Source: Sulfuriferula multivorans
GTDB lineage: Bacteria; Pseudomonadota; Gammaproteobacteria; Burkholderiales; Thiobacillaceae
Reading direction: 5' to 3'
Assembly: GCA_010365175.1 (NCBI GenBank)
Contig: JAAFGW010000224.1
Span: forward strand, 1 to 5,115
Length of the DNA: 5,115 nucleotides
The notes under the pieces are model-generated. The model saw only the letters and a program-made list of their open reading frames with translations. It had not been told where the DNA came from and searched no databases. Below are positions 1-5,115 of the stretch, piece by piece (position 1 is the first letter of the stretch; each line of letters starts with the position of its first letter). Position numbers and translations under genes: made by a program.

Positions 1-2
1 AC

Positions 3-698
3 AACCACAGCGTATTCGGCTTTGTGCCGGGACAGGGATTTGGCGCGATATTCGCCGACCTCAGCCCTGCCGCGGTACTGCCGGTGATTGCGGCGAATCT
101 GGCGGTGGCGAGTGGACCCTATGGGGCGGAGCTGATTTATGGTCTGCCGACAGCCGCCTTGCCGCTGCCCGCTCGCTTGCCGAGCCAGCACACGCTGGCG
201 CAGATCACCCGGGCTATCCATAGCGGTCGCAAGCTACGTGTGGCTTACCGCTCGCTGTCAGACCGCGACAGCCACAACGAACGGATGCTGGAGCCGCACA
301 GTCTGGTGAATACCGGCATTCGCTGGCATATCCGTGCGTATAACGAGGAGACCTGCGATTTCCGTGACTTTGTGTTGTCGCGGATCGTCGAGGCGGAATG
401 CCTGGATACGCCGGCTGAGTCGAATCAGCAATATGACGACGACTGGGTGGAAAGCGTGAGCCTGAAGCTGGCCCCGCATAGCGGACTGGATGTGCTCAAA
501 CGGGAGAGTTTGCTGCTGGACTATGGCGCGAAGGGCGACATTATCGAAGTCAATGTACGACGCGCCTTGCTGGGTTATGTATTGCAGCGCCTGAACGTCG
601 ATACCACGCCGGATCACGCGATGAACCCGAACGCCTACCAACTGATGTTGCTGAACCGGGATGAGATCGAGCAGTTTGCGGCGTGGGCGTTTTACTAG
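3..698 (+). CDS. WYL-domain transcriptional regulator, C-terminal part (5' end outside window)
   Basis: The reading frame is open to the left window edge, so the start and the expected N-terminal winged-helix DNA-binding domain lie outside; 231 residues are visible. Residues about 65-135 look like a WYL ligand-sensing domain: LRVAYRSLS (78-86), then R94 and EPHSLVNTGIRWHIRAYN (97-114), then FRDFVLSRI (120-128). The WYL signature itself reads W108-H109-I110, a common variant in proteobacterial members. Residues about 145-228 fit the C-terminal WCX extension, with the conserved-looking stretch RRALLGYVLQRLNVD. Known family members are usually dimeric transcription factors that bind small ligands or nucleic acid through the WYL pocket. 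The RWHIRAY...FRDFVLSRI style resembles BrxR/CapW regulators of BREX and CBASS defence loci; that closer assignment is inference. The gene converges on the rib operon and ends 8 nt before a large palindrome. The in-frame GTG at 24 is probably not the real start, because no complete DNA-binding domain would follow it. Confidence 0.85.
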   Translation, partial: NHSVFGFVPGQGFGAIFADLSPAAVLPVIAANLAVASGPYGAELIYGLPTAALPLPARLPSQHTLAQITRAIHSGRKLRVAYRSLSDRDSHNERMLEPHSLVNTGIRWHIRAYNEETCDFRDFVLSRIVEAECLDTPAESNQQYDDDWVESVSLKLAPHSGLDVLKRESLLLDYGAKGDIIEVNVRRALLGYVLQRLNVDTTPDHAMNPNAYQLMLLNRDEIEQFAAWAFY

Positions 699-706
699 TA
701 CGGATC

Positions 707-851
707 AAGGGCACCTCTAAAAATTCAGAGTTCGCCCAAATGCAAGGCGTGGGAAAAATTTCGCAGCGCCGCATATGGTTGATATGTAAGCGGGAAATTT
801 TTCCCGCAACGCCGCAGTTGGGATGAAATCTGGATTTTTAGAGGTGCCCTT
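707..851. repeat. 145-bp imperfect palindrome with 18-bp perfect terminal inverted repeats (MITE-like)
   Basis: The left end (707-724, AAGGGCACCTCTAAAAAT) is the exact reverse complement of the right end (834-851). Symmetry continues inwards with few mismatches. CAGAGTTC (726-733) matches CAGATTTC on the opposite strand, CCCAA (735-739) has a partner at 817-821, and GGGAAAAATTT (751-761) has an exact 11-bp partner at 795-805. The centre is CATAT (772-776), loop GGTTG, ATATG (782-786). All pairs share a centre near position 779, so a single strand could fold into one long hairpin. A nested short palindrome, GCGGGAAA...TTTCCCGC, lies at 790-807. There is no coding capacity for a transposase. 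The flanks TCAA (705-708) and TTAA (850-853) are only a 3-of-4 match, so no convincing target-site duplication is visible. It fills the gap between two convergent genes, where it could also act as a transcription barrier. The palindrome is seen directly; mobile origin is inference. Confidence 0.8.
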
Positions 852-1347
852 AAGCGATCAGGTCGATCAAACCACGCAATGCCGCAGCGACTGCACGCGA
901 GCGGATTTCCTCGCGGTCACCGCCGAGGCGGCAGGTGGATGACATCAAGGTGCCATCGGCCAGCGCCCAGCCATAACACACCAGACCCACCGGCTTTTGC
1001 GGGGTACCTCCGCCGGGGCCGGCAATGCCGGAAATGGCGAGTGCGGCTTGCGCGTGGCTGTTGGCCAGTGCGCCGGCCGCCATGGCGCTGGTGACTTCTT
1101 CGGAGACGGCACCGTGCATGGCTAACAGTTCTTCTGGCACACCGAGCATTTCGATCTTGGCATCGTTGGCATACGTAATGAAGCCACGCTCGTACCAGGT
1201 GGAACTGCCGGGGATGGCGGTGACCAGTTGCCCAACCCAGCCACCGGTGCAGGATTCGGCGGTGGCCAGCATCCAGCCACGTGCGCGCAGCTTGTCGCCC
1301 AGTTCGATGGCGAGCTGATTCAGTTCATCGTCGCTTACACGAGCCAT
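850..1347 (-). CDS. pncC: Nicotinamide-nucleotide amidohydrolase PncC (CinA C-terminal domain family)
   Basis: This 165-residue protein is a stand-alone CinA C-terminal domain, the normal length for PncC. The family deamidates nicotinamide mononucleotide to nicotinate mononucleotide in the cytoplasm, recycling the NMN released by NAD-dependent DNA ligase. Visible motifs are TAESCTGG (29-36) with the presumed catalytic Ser32, GFITYANDAK (55-64) ending in the conserved Lys64, GAVSEEV (79-85) and GIAGPGGGTPQKPVG (107-121). The N-terminal molybdopterin-binding-like (COG1058) domain of full-length CinA is absent, so a competence role should not be assumed. The ATG at 1347 has a good ribosome binding site (AAAGGA, 5 nt upstream). 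The gene overlaps the end of pgpA by 13 nt, so it is probably the last cistron of the operon and translationally coupled. Its TAA stop (850-852) shares two bases with the end of the palindromic repeat, although the protein ends where the family normally does (RGLIDLIA). Confidence 0.95.
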   Translation of the reverse strand: MARVSDDELNQLAIELGDKLRARGWMLATAESCTGGWVGQLVTAIPGSSTWYERGFITYANDAKIEMLGVPEELLAMHGAVSEEVTSAMAAGALANSHAQAALAISGIAGPGGGTPQKPVGLVCYGWALADGTLMSSTCRLGGDREEIRSRAVAAALRGLIDLIA

Positions 1348-1829
1348 TGCAGTCCTTTCAGGGCGGCGATTGCATAGCCTGCTGCCAGCAGATCATCAAA
1401 CATGACGCCGAAGCCATTTTTCATGTGGGCATCGGCCTGGCGGATCGGCCAGGGTTTCAGAATATCGAATAGACGGAATAACCCAAACGCTATGGCAATC
1501 CACACCCAGCCCGCCGGCGTAAACACCGCCGGTATAAACAACAACACCAGCGCAAATGCAACGATCTCGTCCCACACCATGCCACCGTGATCGGCCACAC
1601 CGAGCGCACGGCCGGTGCGGCCACAGGCCCACACCCCGAGCAGAAAAGTGGCGATGATGAGTACGATCTGGTTCGGCAGGTCAGGCGCGATAGCGATGAT
1701 GAGCCAGAACAACGGTAGCCCCAAGAGTGTGCCGACCGTGCCGGGCGCCTTGGGCGCGAGGCCGCTGCCGAAACCGAAGGCAATCAGATGCGCGGGGTGC
1801 GCAAATAGAAATTTAAGATTCGGCTGCAA
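1335..1829 (-). CDS. pgpA: Phosphatidylglycerophosphatase A (TTG start)
   Basis: PgpA is an inner-membrane phosphatase that converts phosphatidylglycerol phosphate to phosphatidylglycerol. The 164-residue product has the family pattern: GSGLAPKAPGTVGTL (21-35), DHGGMVWDEIVAF (80-92) with the acidic D87-E88 pair, FRLFDILKPWPI (118-129), and NGFGVMFDDLLAAGY (138-152) with D145-D146. Hydrophobic segments at about 36-49, 54-69, 89-103, 107-121 and the C-terminus fit a multipass membrane protein. The start is TTG at 1829. In frame, a TAG lies nine codons upstream and there is no ATG or GTG between, so TTG is the only usual start codon ahead of the conserved FLFAHPAHLIAFGFGSG region. A weak GGGA lies about 10 nt before it. 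The first 17 nt overlap the end of thiL, so translation probably depends on coupling to thiL. The 3' end overlaps pncC. Confidence 0.94.
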   Translation of the reverse strand: MQPNLKFLFAHPAHLIAFGFGSGLAPKAPGTVGTLLGLPLFWLIIAIAPDLPNQIVLIIATFLLGVWACGRTGRALGVADHGGMVWDEIVAFALVLLFIPAVFTPAGWVWIAIAFGLFRLFDILKPWPIRQADAHMKNGFGVMFDDLLAAGYAIAALKGLQWLV

Positions 1830-2772
1830 AGTGGTTGTATCCCGTATGTTCTATCGACATGGGTTGGCCGTCGGCGTCCATTACGGTGAGCCCGGATTCG
1901 GCCGTGATGCAGCCGACGCGCGTGACGGCAGTGTCTACCGACGCGGCTGCGGCCAGCACTGCGTCGCGTTGGCTGGCCGGCGCGGTGAAACAGAGTTCGT
2001 AATCATCGCCACCCGCCAGAATGCAGTCGCGTGCGACGGCTTCATGCAGATAGCCTTGCACGACAGGGTGTGTGGGTAACGCGGCAAATTCGAGCGTGGC
2101 ACCGACTTGAGAACGCTCAAGAATGTGTCCGAGATCGCCCAACAGGCCATCCGAAATATCGATCGCGCTATGGGCGATGCCGCGTAGCGCAATGCCGAGC
2201 TCTACGCGTGGCATGGGCAGATAAAGCGCAGGCAGGACTTTGGCGGCATCAATCTGCTCCATGAACAAACGGCCTTGACGATAGGCCAGCGCCATCGCCG
2301 CCGAACCCAGTACGCCTGAAACCCAGATATCATCGCCGGCCTGCGCGCCGTCGCGACGCAGCGCCTGCCCGGGGGGCACTTCGCCCATCACCGTGATACT
2401 GAGAGTGAGCGCGCCGCGCGTGGTATCGCCGCCGACCAGTTCGATACCATGCAGATCGGCCATACGAAAAAAGCCGCGCGCAAACGCGGTGAGCCAGGCA
2501 TCGTTGACCTCGGGTAGTGCGATGGATAGCGTCGCCCAGCGCGGCGTGGCCCCCATCGCCGCGAGGTCGGACAGGTTCACTGCCAACGACTTGTGGCCGA
2601 TGCCAGCGGGGCTGTCCTGCGGCGAAAAATGTCGGCCTTCGAGCAGCATGTCGCTGGAGACGGCGAGTTGCATGCCCGGCGTAGGTGCCAACAATGCGCA
2701 ATCATCGCCCACACCCAACACCGCGTCAGGGGTGGTGCGGGTGAAGTATTTAGCGATGAGGTCGAATTCCAT
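1813..2772 (-). CDS. thiL: Thiamine-monophosphate kinase
   Basis: ThiL phosphorylates thiamine monophosphate with ATP to give thiamine diphosphate, the last step of cofactor synthesis, in the cytoplasm. From the ATG at 2772 the protein has 319 residues, typical for the family. It begins MEFDLIAKYF as homologues do. Motifs in order are GVGDDCALLAP (20-30), SSDMLLEGRHF (39-49), GHKSLAVNLSDLAAMGATP (59-77), GGDTTRG (114-120), AIDISDGLLGDLGHI (203-217) and AGGDDYELCF (253-262). The Asp-rich motifs are the Mg-ATP and substrate sites of the AIR synthase/PurM-like fold. The frame is open further upstream and a GTG at 2817 would add 15 residues (APRALAAVLTPSKP), but these do not resemble the family. 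Neither start has a clear Shine-Dalgarno sequence. The gene follows nusB by 55 nt and overlaps pgpA by 17 nt. Confidence 0.95.
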   Translation of the reverse strand: MEFDLIAKYFTRTTPDAVLGVGDDCALLAPTPGMQLAVSSDMLLEGRHFSPQDSPAGIGHKSLAVNLSDLAAMGATPRWATLSIALPEVNDAWLTAFARGFFRMADLHGIELVGGDTTRGALTLSITVMGEVPPGQALRRDGAQAGDDIWVSGVLGSAAMALAYRQGRLFMEQIDAAKVLPALYLPMPRVELGIALRGIAHSAIDISDGLLGDLGHILERSQVGATLEFAALPTHPVVQGYLHEAVARDCILAGGDDYELCFTAPASQRDAVLAAAASVDTAVTRVGCITAESGLTVMDADGQPMSIEHTGYNHFAAES

Positions 2773-2827
2773 GGGTTTAGAGGGCGTTAACACAGCGGCG
2801 AGGGCGCGGGGTGCCACTCAAACCGTG

Positions 2828-3268
2828 TTATGCCTTGGCTTGTTTGGCGTGTGCAATTTCGACAGCACGTACATCCTGCGCGAACTTGTCGAGCACGCCA
2901 TTGATGTATTTATGACCGTCGGTGCCGCCGAATTTTTTCGCCAGTTCAACGCCTTCGTTGATGGCAACGCGCCACGGTACGTCGAGGCAGCTCACCAGTT
3001 CATACGCGCCGATCAGCAGAATGCCACGCTCAATCGGGGAGAGCTCGGCTATCGGACGGTCGAGACAAAGCGAAATGCGTGTACTCAACAGGTCCTCATC
3101 CTTGATTACCCCGTATAGCAGCGTGCGGAAATAGTCCTCGTCCACACGCTTGAACTGCGGGTCTTCCTTGAGGTTGGCGGCGATCAGCGTGATGTCGGCG
3201 CCGCCCACCAGCCAGGCGTAGACGCCTTGCAGGGTGAATTCACGGGCATTTTTACGGGAACCGGCCAT
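2828..3268 (-). CDS. nusB: Transcription antitermination factor NusB
   Basis: NusB forms a heterodimer with NusE (ribosomal protein S10) that binds boxA RNA and supports antitermination and processing of rRNA transcripts. The 146-residue all-helical protein shows the family pattern: basic N-terminus SRKNAREFTLQGVYAW (4-19), ELSPIERGILLIGAYEL (75-91), VPWRVAINEGVELAKKFGG (97-115) and the C-terminal KYINGVLDK (120-128). The short tail ending HAKQAKA is not conserved. The ATG at 3268 lies 1 nt after the ribH TGA stop (TGAGATG), so ribosomes finishing ribH can probably reinitiate. The ribH-nusB pair is a widespread arrangement in bacteria. Confidence 0.96.
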   Translation of the reverse strand: MAGSRKNAREFTLQGVYAWLVGGADITLIAANLKEDPQFKRVDEDYFRTLLYGVIKDEDLLSTRISLCLDRPIAELSPIERGILLIGAYELVSCLDVPWRVAINEGVELAKKFGGTDGHKYINGVLDKFAQDVRAVEIAHAKQAKA

Positions 3269-3269
3269 C

Positions 3270-3737
3270 TCAAAGTCGCTTCAAAAGATTGGCCATTTCA
3301 ACGGCCACGCGTGCAGCATCACTGCCTTTTTCTGCCATGCGAATGTGGGCTTGCTCGACGCTATCGACGGTGAGGATTGCGTTGGCAATCGGGATGCCGG
3401 TTTCCAGTTGCACATCGAGAATGCCGCGCGCAGAGTGGTTCGAGACCAGCTCGAAGTGATACGTATCGCCGCGCACTACAGCGCCGAGTGCGATGAGGGC
3501 GTCGTAATTTCCTGATTGCGCCATTTTTTGCAGCGCGAGCGGATGCTCAAGCGCACCCGGCACGTCGACCAGCAGGACATCGTCTGAAGCGACGCCCAGT
3601 TTAACCAGCTGCGTTTGGCAGGCTGACAACAGGCCCTCGCAGATGTCTTTGTTGAAACGGCTCATGACGATGCCAATTTTGAGGCCTGCGCCCTGATAGA
3701 TGGGGTCGAGTTCGGATAGGTTGTTGCTGGTGCCCAT
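3270..3737 (-). CDS. ribH: 6,7-dimethyl-8-ribityllumazine synthase
   Basis: Lumazine synthase condenses 5-amino-6-ribitylaminouracil with 3,4-dihydroxy-2-butanone 4-phosphate, the product of the gene upstream; it forms pentamers or 60-mers. The 155-residue sequence carries the family landmarks: KIGIVMSRFN (20-29) with Phe28 for ring stacking, DVPGALEHPLAL (58-69), GAVVRGDTYHFELVSN (85-100) with the presumed catalytic His94, and DSVEQAHIRM (125-134) with the phosphate-binding Arg133. IPIANAILT (115-123) has Asn-Ala where well-studied enzymes have Phe-Gly; I recall this as a betaproteobacterial variant. The ATG at 3737 has a good ribosome binding site (AAAGGG, about 6 nt upstream). The 56-nt gap after ribBA may hold an internal promoter. 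The start of nusB follows the stop by 1 nt. Confidence 0.96.
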   Translation of the reverse strand: MGTSNNLSELDPIYQGAGLKIGIVMSRFNKDICEGLLSACQTQLVKLGVASDDVLLVDVPGALEHPLALQKMAQSGNYDALIALGAVVRGDTYHFELVSNHSARGILDVQLETGIPIANAILTVDSVEQAHIRMAEKGSDAARVAVEMANLLKRL

Positions 3738-3762
3738 GGGGTGCCCTTTCAGAGGTGGTCTG

Positions 3763-3792
3763 TTTATATTGGCGGAACAAGGGTTCGATCAA
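3763..3792 (-). promoter_or_regulatory. Possible sigma70-type promoter ahead of ribH
   Basis: On the minus strand the ribBA-ribH gap has TTGATC (3787-3792, 4 of 6 to the -35 consensus), an 18-nt spacer, and TATAAA (3763-3768, 5 of 6 to the -10 consensus). Transcription would start near 3755, leaving a short leader that contains the ribH Shine-Dalgarno. This stretch is AT-rich compared with its surroundings. It could let ribH-nusB-thiL-pgpA-pncC be expressed independently of the upstream rib genes. Matches of this quality occur by chance, so it remains a candidate. Confidence 0.3.
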
Positions 3793-3793
3793 A

Positions 3794-4879
3794 CTAAGCC
3801 TTTTCAGCATAGCCGGTAACTTCCAGACCGAAGCCATCCATTGCAGGCATTTTGCGCGGGCTGGCCAACAGCTTCATTTTTCCAACGCCGAGGTCGCGCA
3901 GAATTTGCGAGCCGATGCCGTAATCGCGCAGATCGTATTTTCGGTCGGTGGCCGGTGCCGGGTTGATACGCTCGAGCAGTGCAGCGGCTGTTTCCGGACG
4001 ATGCAGCAGTACGATCACACCGCATTGCGATTCGGCTATACGTTCCATCGCGCCCAGAATCGGCCACGAGTGACCGCCGCCGGTGACATCGAGAAAGTCC
4101 ATCACCGAGAGCGGTTCATGCACCCGAACCAGCGTTTCCTTGTCTGCCAGGATCTCGCCCTTGACCAGTGCGAGATGCGTTTCATTGGCACATTTGTCGC
4201 GGTAGGCTACCAGACGGAATGCGCCGTAGACGGTCTGGATCAGACGGTCAGCGGCGCGCTCAACCAGGCTTTCGGTCTGGCTGCGGTAATGGATCAGGTC
4301 GGCAATGGCGCCGATTTTCAGGCCATGCTCAAGTGCGAACGGAATCAGGTCGGGCAGCCGCGCCATGGTGCCGTCGTCCTTGAGGATTTCACAGATCACC
4401 GAGGCGGGCTCCAGTCCCGCCAGCCCGGCCAGATCGCAGCCGGCTTCGGTGTGTCCAGCGCGCACCAGCACCCCGCCGGGCTGCGCGCGCAGAGGGAAAA
4501 TGTGACCGGGCTGGACGATGTCGCTGGGCAGGGCATTGCGTTTGACCGCAGCTTGAATGGTGACTGCACGGTCGCCTGCGGAAATGCCGGTGGTGACCCC
4601 TTCAGCAGCTTCGATCGAAGCGGTAAATGCGGTGCTGTGCTGCGCTTGGTTGTCATTCACCATCTGCTTCAGGCCGAGCTGGCGGCAACGCGCATCGGTC
4701 AACGTCAGGCAGATCAGGCCGCGGCCGAACTTGGCCATGAAGTTGATGGCTTCGGGCGTGACGTGCTCGGCGGCCATCACCAGGTCGCCTTCGTTTTCGC
4801 GATCTTCCTCGTCGACCAGCACGACCATGCGGCCGGCTTTCAACTCTTCGATCATTTCCTGGGTGGAGGCGAGGCTCAT
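3794..4879 (-). CDS. ribBA: RibBX-type 3,4-dihydroxy-2-butanone-4-phosphate synthase with degenerate GTP cyclohydrolase II-like domain (usually annotated ribBA)
   Basis: The N-terminal domain (about 3-200) is a complete DHBP synthase, which turns ribulose 5-phosphate into the four-carbon riboflavin precursor plus formate. DEEDRENEGDLVMAAE (23-38) holds the acidic metal and substrate site, followed by FGRGLICLTLT (51-61), HSTAFTASIEAAEGVTTGIS (81-100), HIFPLRAQPGGVLVRAGHTE (126-145) and ASVICEILKDDGTMAR (159-174). The C-terminal part (about 213-361) keeps the outline of GTP cyclohydrolase II (TVYGAF, ETHLALVKG, LVRVHE, RDYGIGSQILRDLGV, MDGFGLEV). It has lost the three zinc-binding cysteines expected after LVRVH (HEPLSVMDFLDV at 254-265) and the QEGRGIGL-type catalytic segment (around 290-300). 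This matches the published RibBX variant of Proteobacteria, so only RibB activity is expected, and a separate ribA should exist elsewhere. The ATG at 4879 has AAGGGA 9 nt upstream and follows ribE by 16 nt. Confidence 0.93.
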   Translation of the reverse strand: MSLASTQEMIEELKAGRMVVLVDEEDRENEGDLVMAAEHVTPEAINFMAKFGRGLICLTLTDARCRQLGLKQMVNDNQAQHSTAFTASIEAAEGVTTGISAGDRAVTIQAAVKRNALPSDIVQPGHIFPLRAQPGGVLVRAGHTEAGCDLAGLAGLEPASVICEILKDDGTMARLPDLIPFALEHGLKIGAIADLIHYRSQTESLVERAADRLIQTVYGAFRLVAYRDKCANETHLALVKGEILADKETLVRVHEPLSVMDFLDVTGGGHSWPILGAMERIAESQCGVIVLLHRPETAAALLERINPAPATDRKYDLRDYGIGSQILRDLGVGKMKLLASPRKMPAMDGFGLEVTGYAEKA

Positions 4880-4895
4880 CAGTCGTTGTCCCTTA

Positions 4896-5115
4896 TCAAT
4901 CTTTATCCGTGGTGTGTGTAAATTGCGTCAGGCGTTCGACATAGCGCGCAATCATGTCAACTTCCAGGTTGACGCGGCTGCCCGCGTGCAAAATCTTGAG
5001 CGTGGTCTGCTCCAGCGTGTGCGGGATCAAGTTCAGCGTAAAGCGATCGCCATCAACTGCATTCACCGTCAGGGACACGCCATTCACCGTAATCGAGCCC
5101 TTGCGAATGATGTAG
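4896..5115 (-). CDS. ribE: Riboflavin synthase alpha subunit, C-terminal end (5' part outside window)
   Basis: The frame is open to the right window edge, and the last 72 residues are visible. They belong to the second lumazine-binding barrel and C-terminal helix of riboflavin synthase, which dismutates two lumazines into riboflavin and the pyrimidine substrate of RibH. The diagnostic motif KGSITVNGVSLTVN lies near the start of the visible part, followed by FTLNLIPHTLEQTTL and the C-terminal VNLEVDMIARYVERL, which in this family forms the trimer-contacting helix. About two thirds of the usual 200-residue protein is missing to the right. The in-frame GTG near 5087 lies inside the conserved motif and is not the start. 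The gene ends in tandem stops (TGATAA), the second of which overlaps the ribBA Shine-Dalgarno. Confidence 0.94.
   Translation of the reverse strand, partial: YIIRKGSITVNGVSLTVNAVDGDRFTLNLIPHTLEQTTLKILHAGSRVNLEVDMIARYVERLTQFTHTTDKD

Larger units (their letters stand above)
850..5115 (-). other. Cofactor-biosynthesis operon ribE-ribBA-ribH-nusB-thiL-pgpA-pncC (5' end outside window)
   Basis: Seven genes lie on one strand with junctions of +16 (ribE/ribBA), +56 (ribBA/ribH), +1 (ribH/nusB), +55 (nusB/thiL), -17 (thiL/pgpA) and -13 nt (pgpA/pncC). No terminator-like hairpin with a T-tract is seen between them. The order agrees with the rib-nusB-thiL-pgpA cluster of many Beta- and Gammaproteobacteria. 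ribD is expected further upstream, to the right. Transcription probably ends at or beyond the palindrome at 707-851. Operon status is inferred from spacing. Confidence 0.75.

Noticed and set aside
258..774. Minus-strand open frames opposite the WYL gene and running into the palindrome
   Set aside because: They are antisense to a conserved domain. The one at 550-774 starts inside the palindrome, and neither has recognisable motifs.
790..807. GCGGGAAA...TTTCCCGC as a classical Rho-independent terminator for either convergent gene
   Set aside because: Neither strand has a run of T directly after the stem, and the T-rich part is inside the stem. A termination role for the whole palindrome is possible but not shown.
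1615..2079. A 154-codon plus-strand open frame opposite pgpA and thiL
   Set aside because: It is a shadow of two strongly supported genes, with no motif of its own.
2393..3118. A 241-codon plus-strand open frame across thiL and nusB
   Set aside because: It is antisense to two well-supported genes, crosses their junction, and shows no family motif.
3740..3758. GGTGCCCTT and AGAGGTG near the ribH start, resembling the palindrome end
   Set aside because: Only 9 and 7 bases are shared, in a different arrangement and around a normal Shine-Dalgarno. Chance is the simplest explanation.
4880..4895. A possible FMN riboswitch controlling ribBA
   Set aside because: The ribE-ribBA gap is 16 nt, and no other gap in the window is long enough or resembles an RFN element. 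If present, it would lie upstream of the first rib gene, outside the window.
3755..4921. A 388-codon open frame on the plus strand, longer than ribBA, which lies opposite it
   Set aside because: It uses the codon register exactly complementary to ribBA and stays open because ribBA avoids TTA, CTA and TCA codons. It starts in the ribBA-ribH gap, runs into ribE, and its product has no recognisable domain and an odd G/Q/H/A-rich make-up.

Overview
The window looks like part of a betaproteobacterial chromosome, with the Nitrosomonadales-type groups as a plausible home. The reasons are a moderately GC-rich sequence, the gene order ribE-ribBA-ribH-nusB-thiL-pgpA-pncC on one strand, and a lumazine synthase with the sequence style I associate with Betaproteobacteria (GDTYHFELVSN and IPIANAILT). 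The taxonomic placement is inference from order and motifs, not from a search.

The right-hand 4.3 kb (5115 down to 850, minus strand) is one tightly packed housekeeping operon. In transcription order it holds the C-terminal end of riboflavin synthase (ribE, cut by the window edge), a RibBX-type DHBP synthase with a degenerate GTP cyclohydrolase II-like tail (ribBA), lumazine synthase (ribH), the antitermination factor NusB, thiamine-monophosphate kinase (thiL), phosphatidylglycerophosphatase A (pgpA) and the nicotinamide-nucleotide amidase PncC (CinA C-terminal family). RibB makes the four-carbon unit, RibH joins it to the pyrimidine to give lumazine, and RibE dismutates lumazine to riboflavin. 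ThiL and PncC also belong to cofactor metabolism (thiamine diphosphate and NAD recycling), PgpA to phospholipid synthesis and NusB to rRNA transcription. Spacings run from a 17-nt overlap to 56 nt, which suggests cotranscription with translational coupling. A sigma70-like promoter is possible in the ribBA-ribH gap.

The left-hand 0.7 kb carries the C-terminal part of a WYL-domain transcriptional regulator on the plus strand, pointing towards the operon. Its sequence style resembles the BrxR/CapW-like WYL regulators often found beside phage-defence genes, so an accessory region may lie just beyond the left edge.

The short convergent gap (699-849) is almost filled by a 145-bp imperfect palindrome (707-851) with perfect 18-bp ends. 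It resembles a MITE-like or other dispersed palindromic repeat, and its right end runs into the pncC stop codon. This is the most unusual non-coding structure in the window. I found no tRNA, rRNA, CRISPR array, transposase gene or FMN riboswitch.
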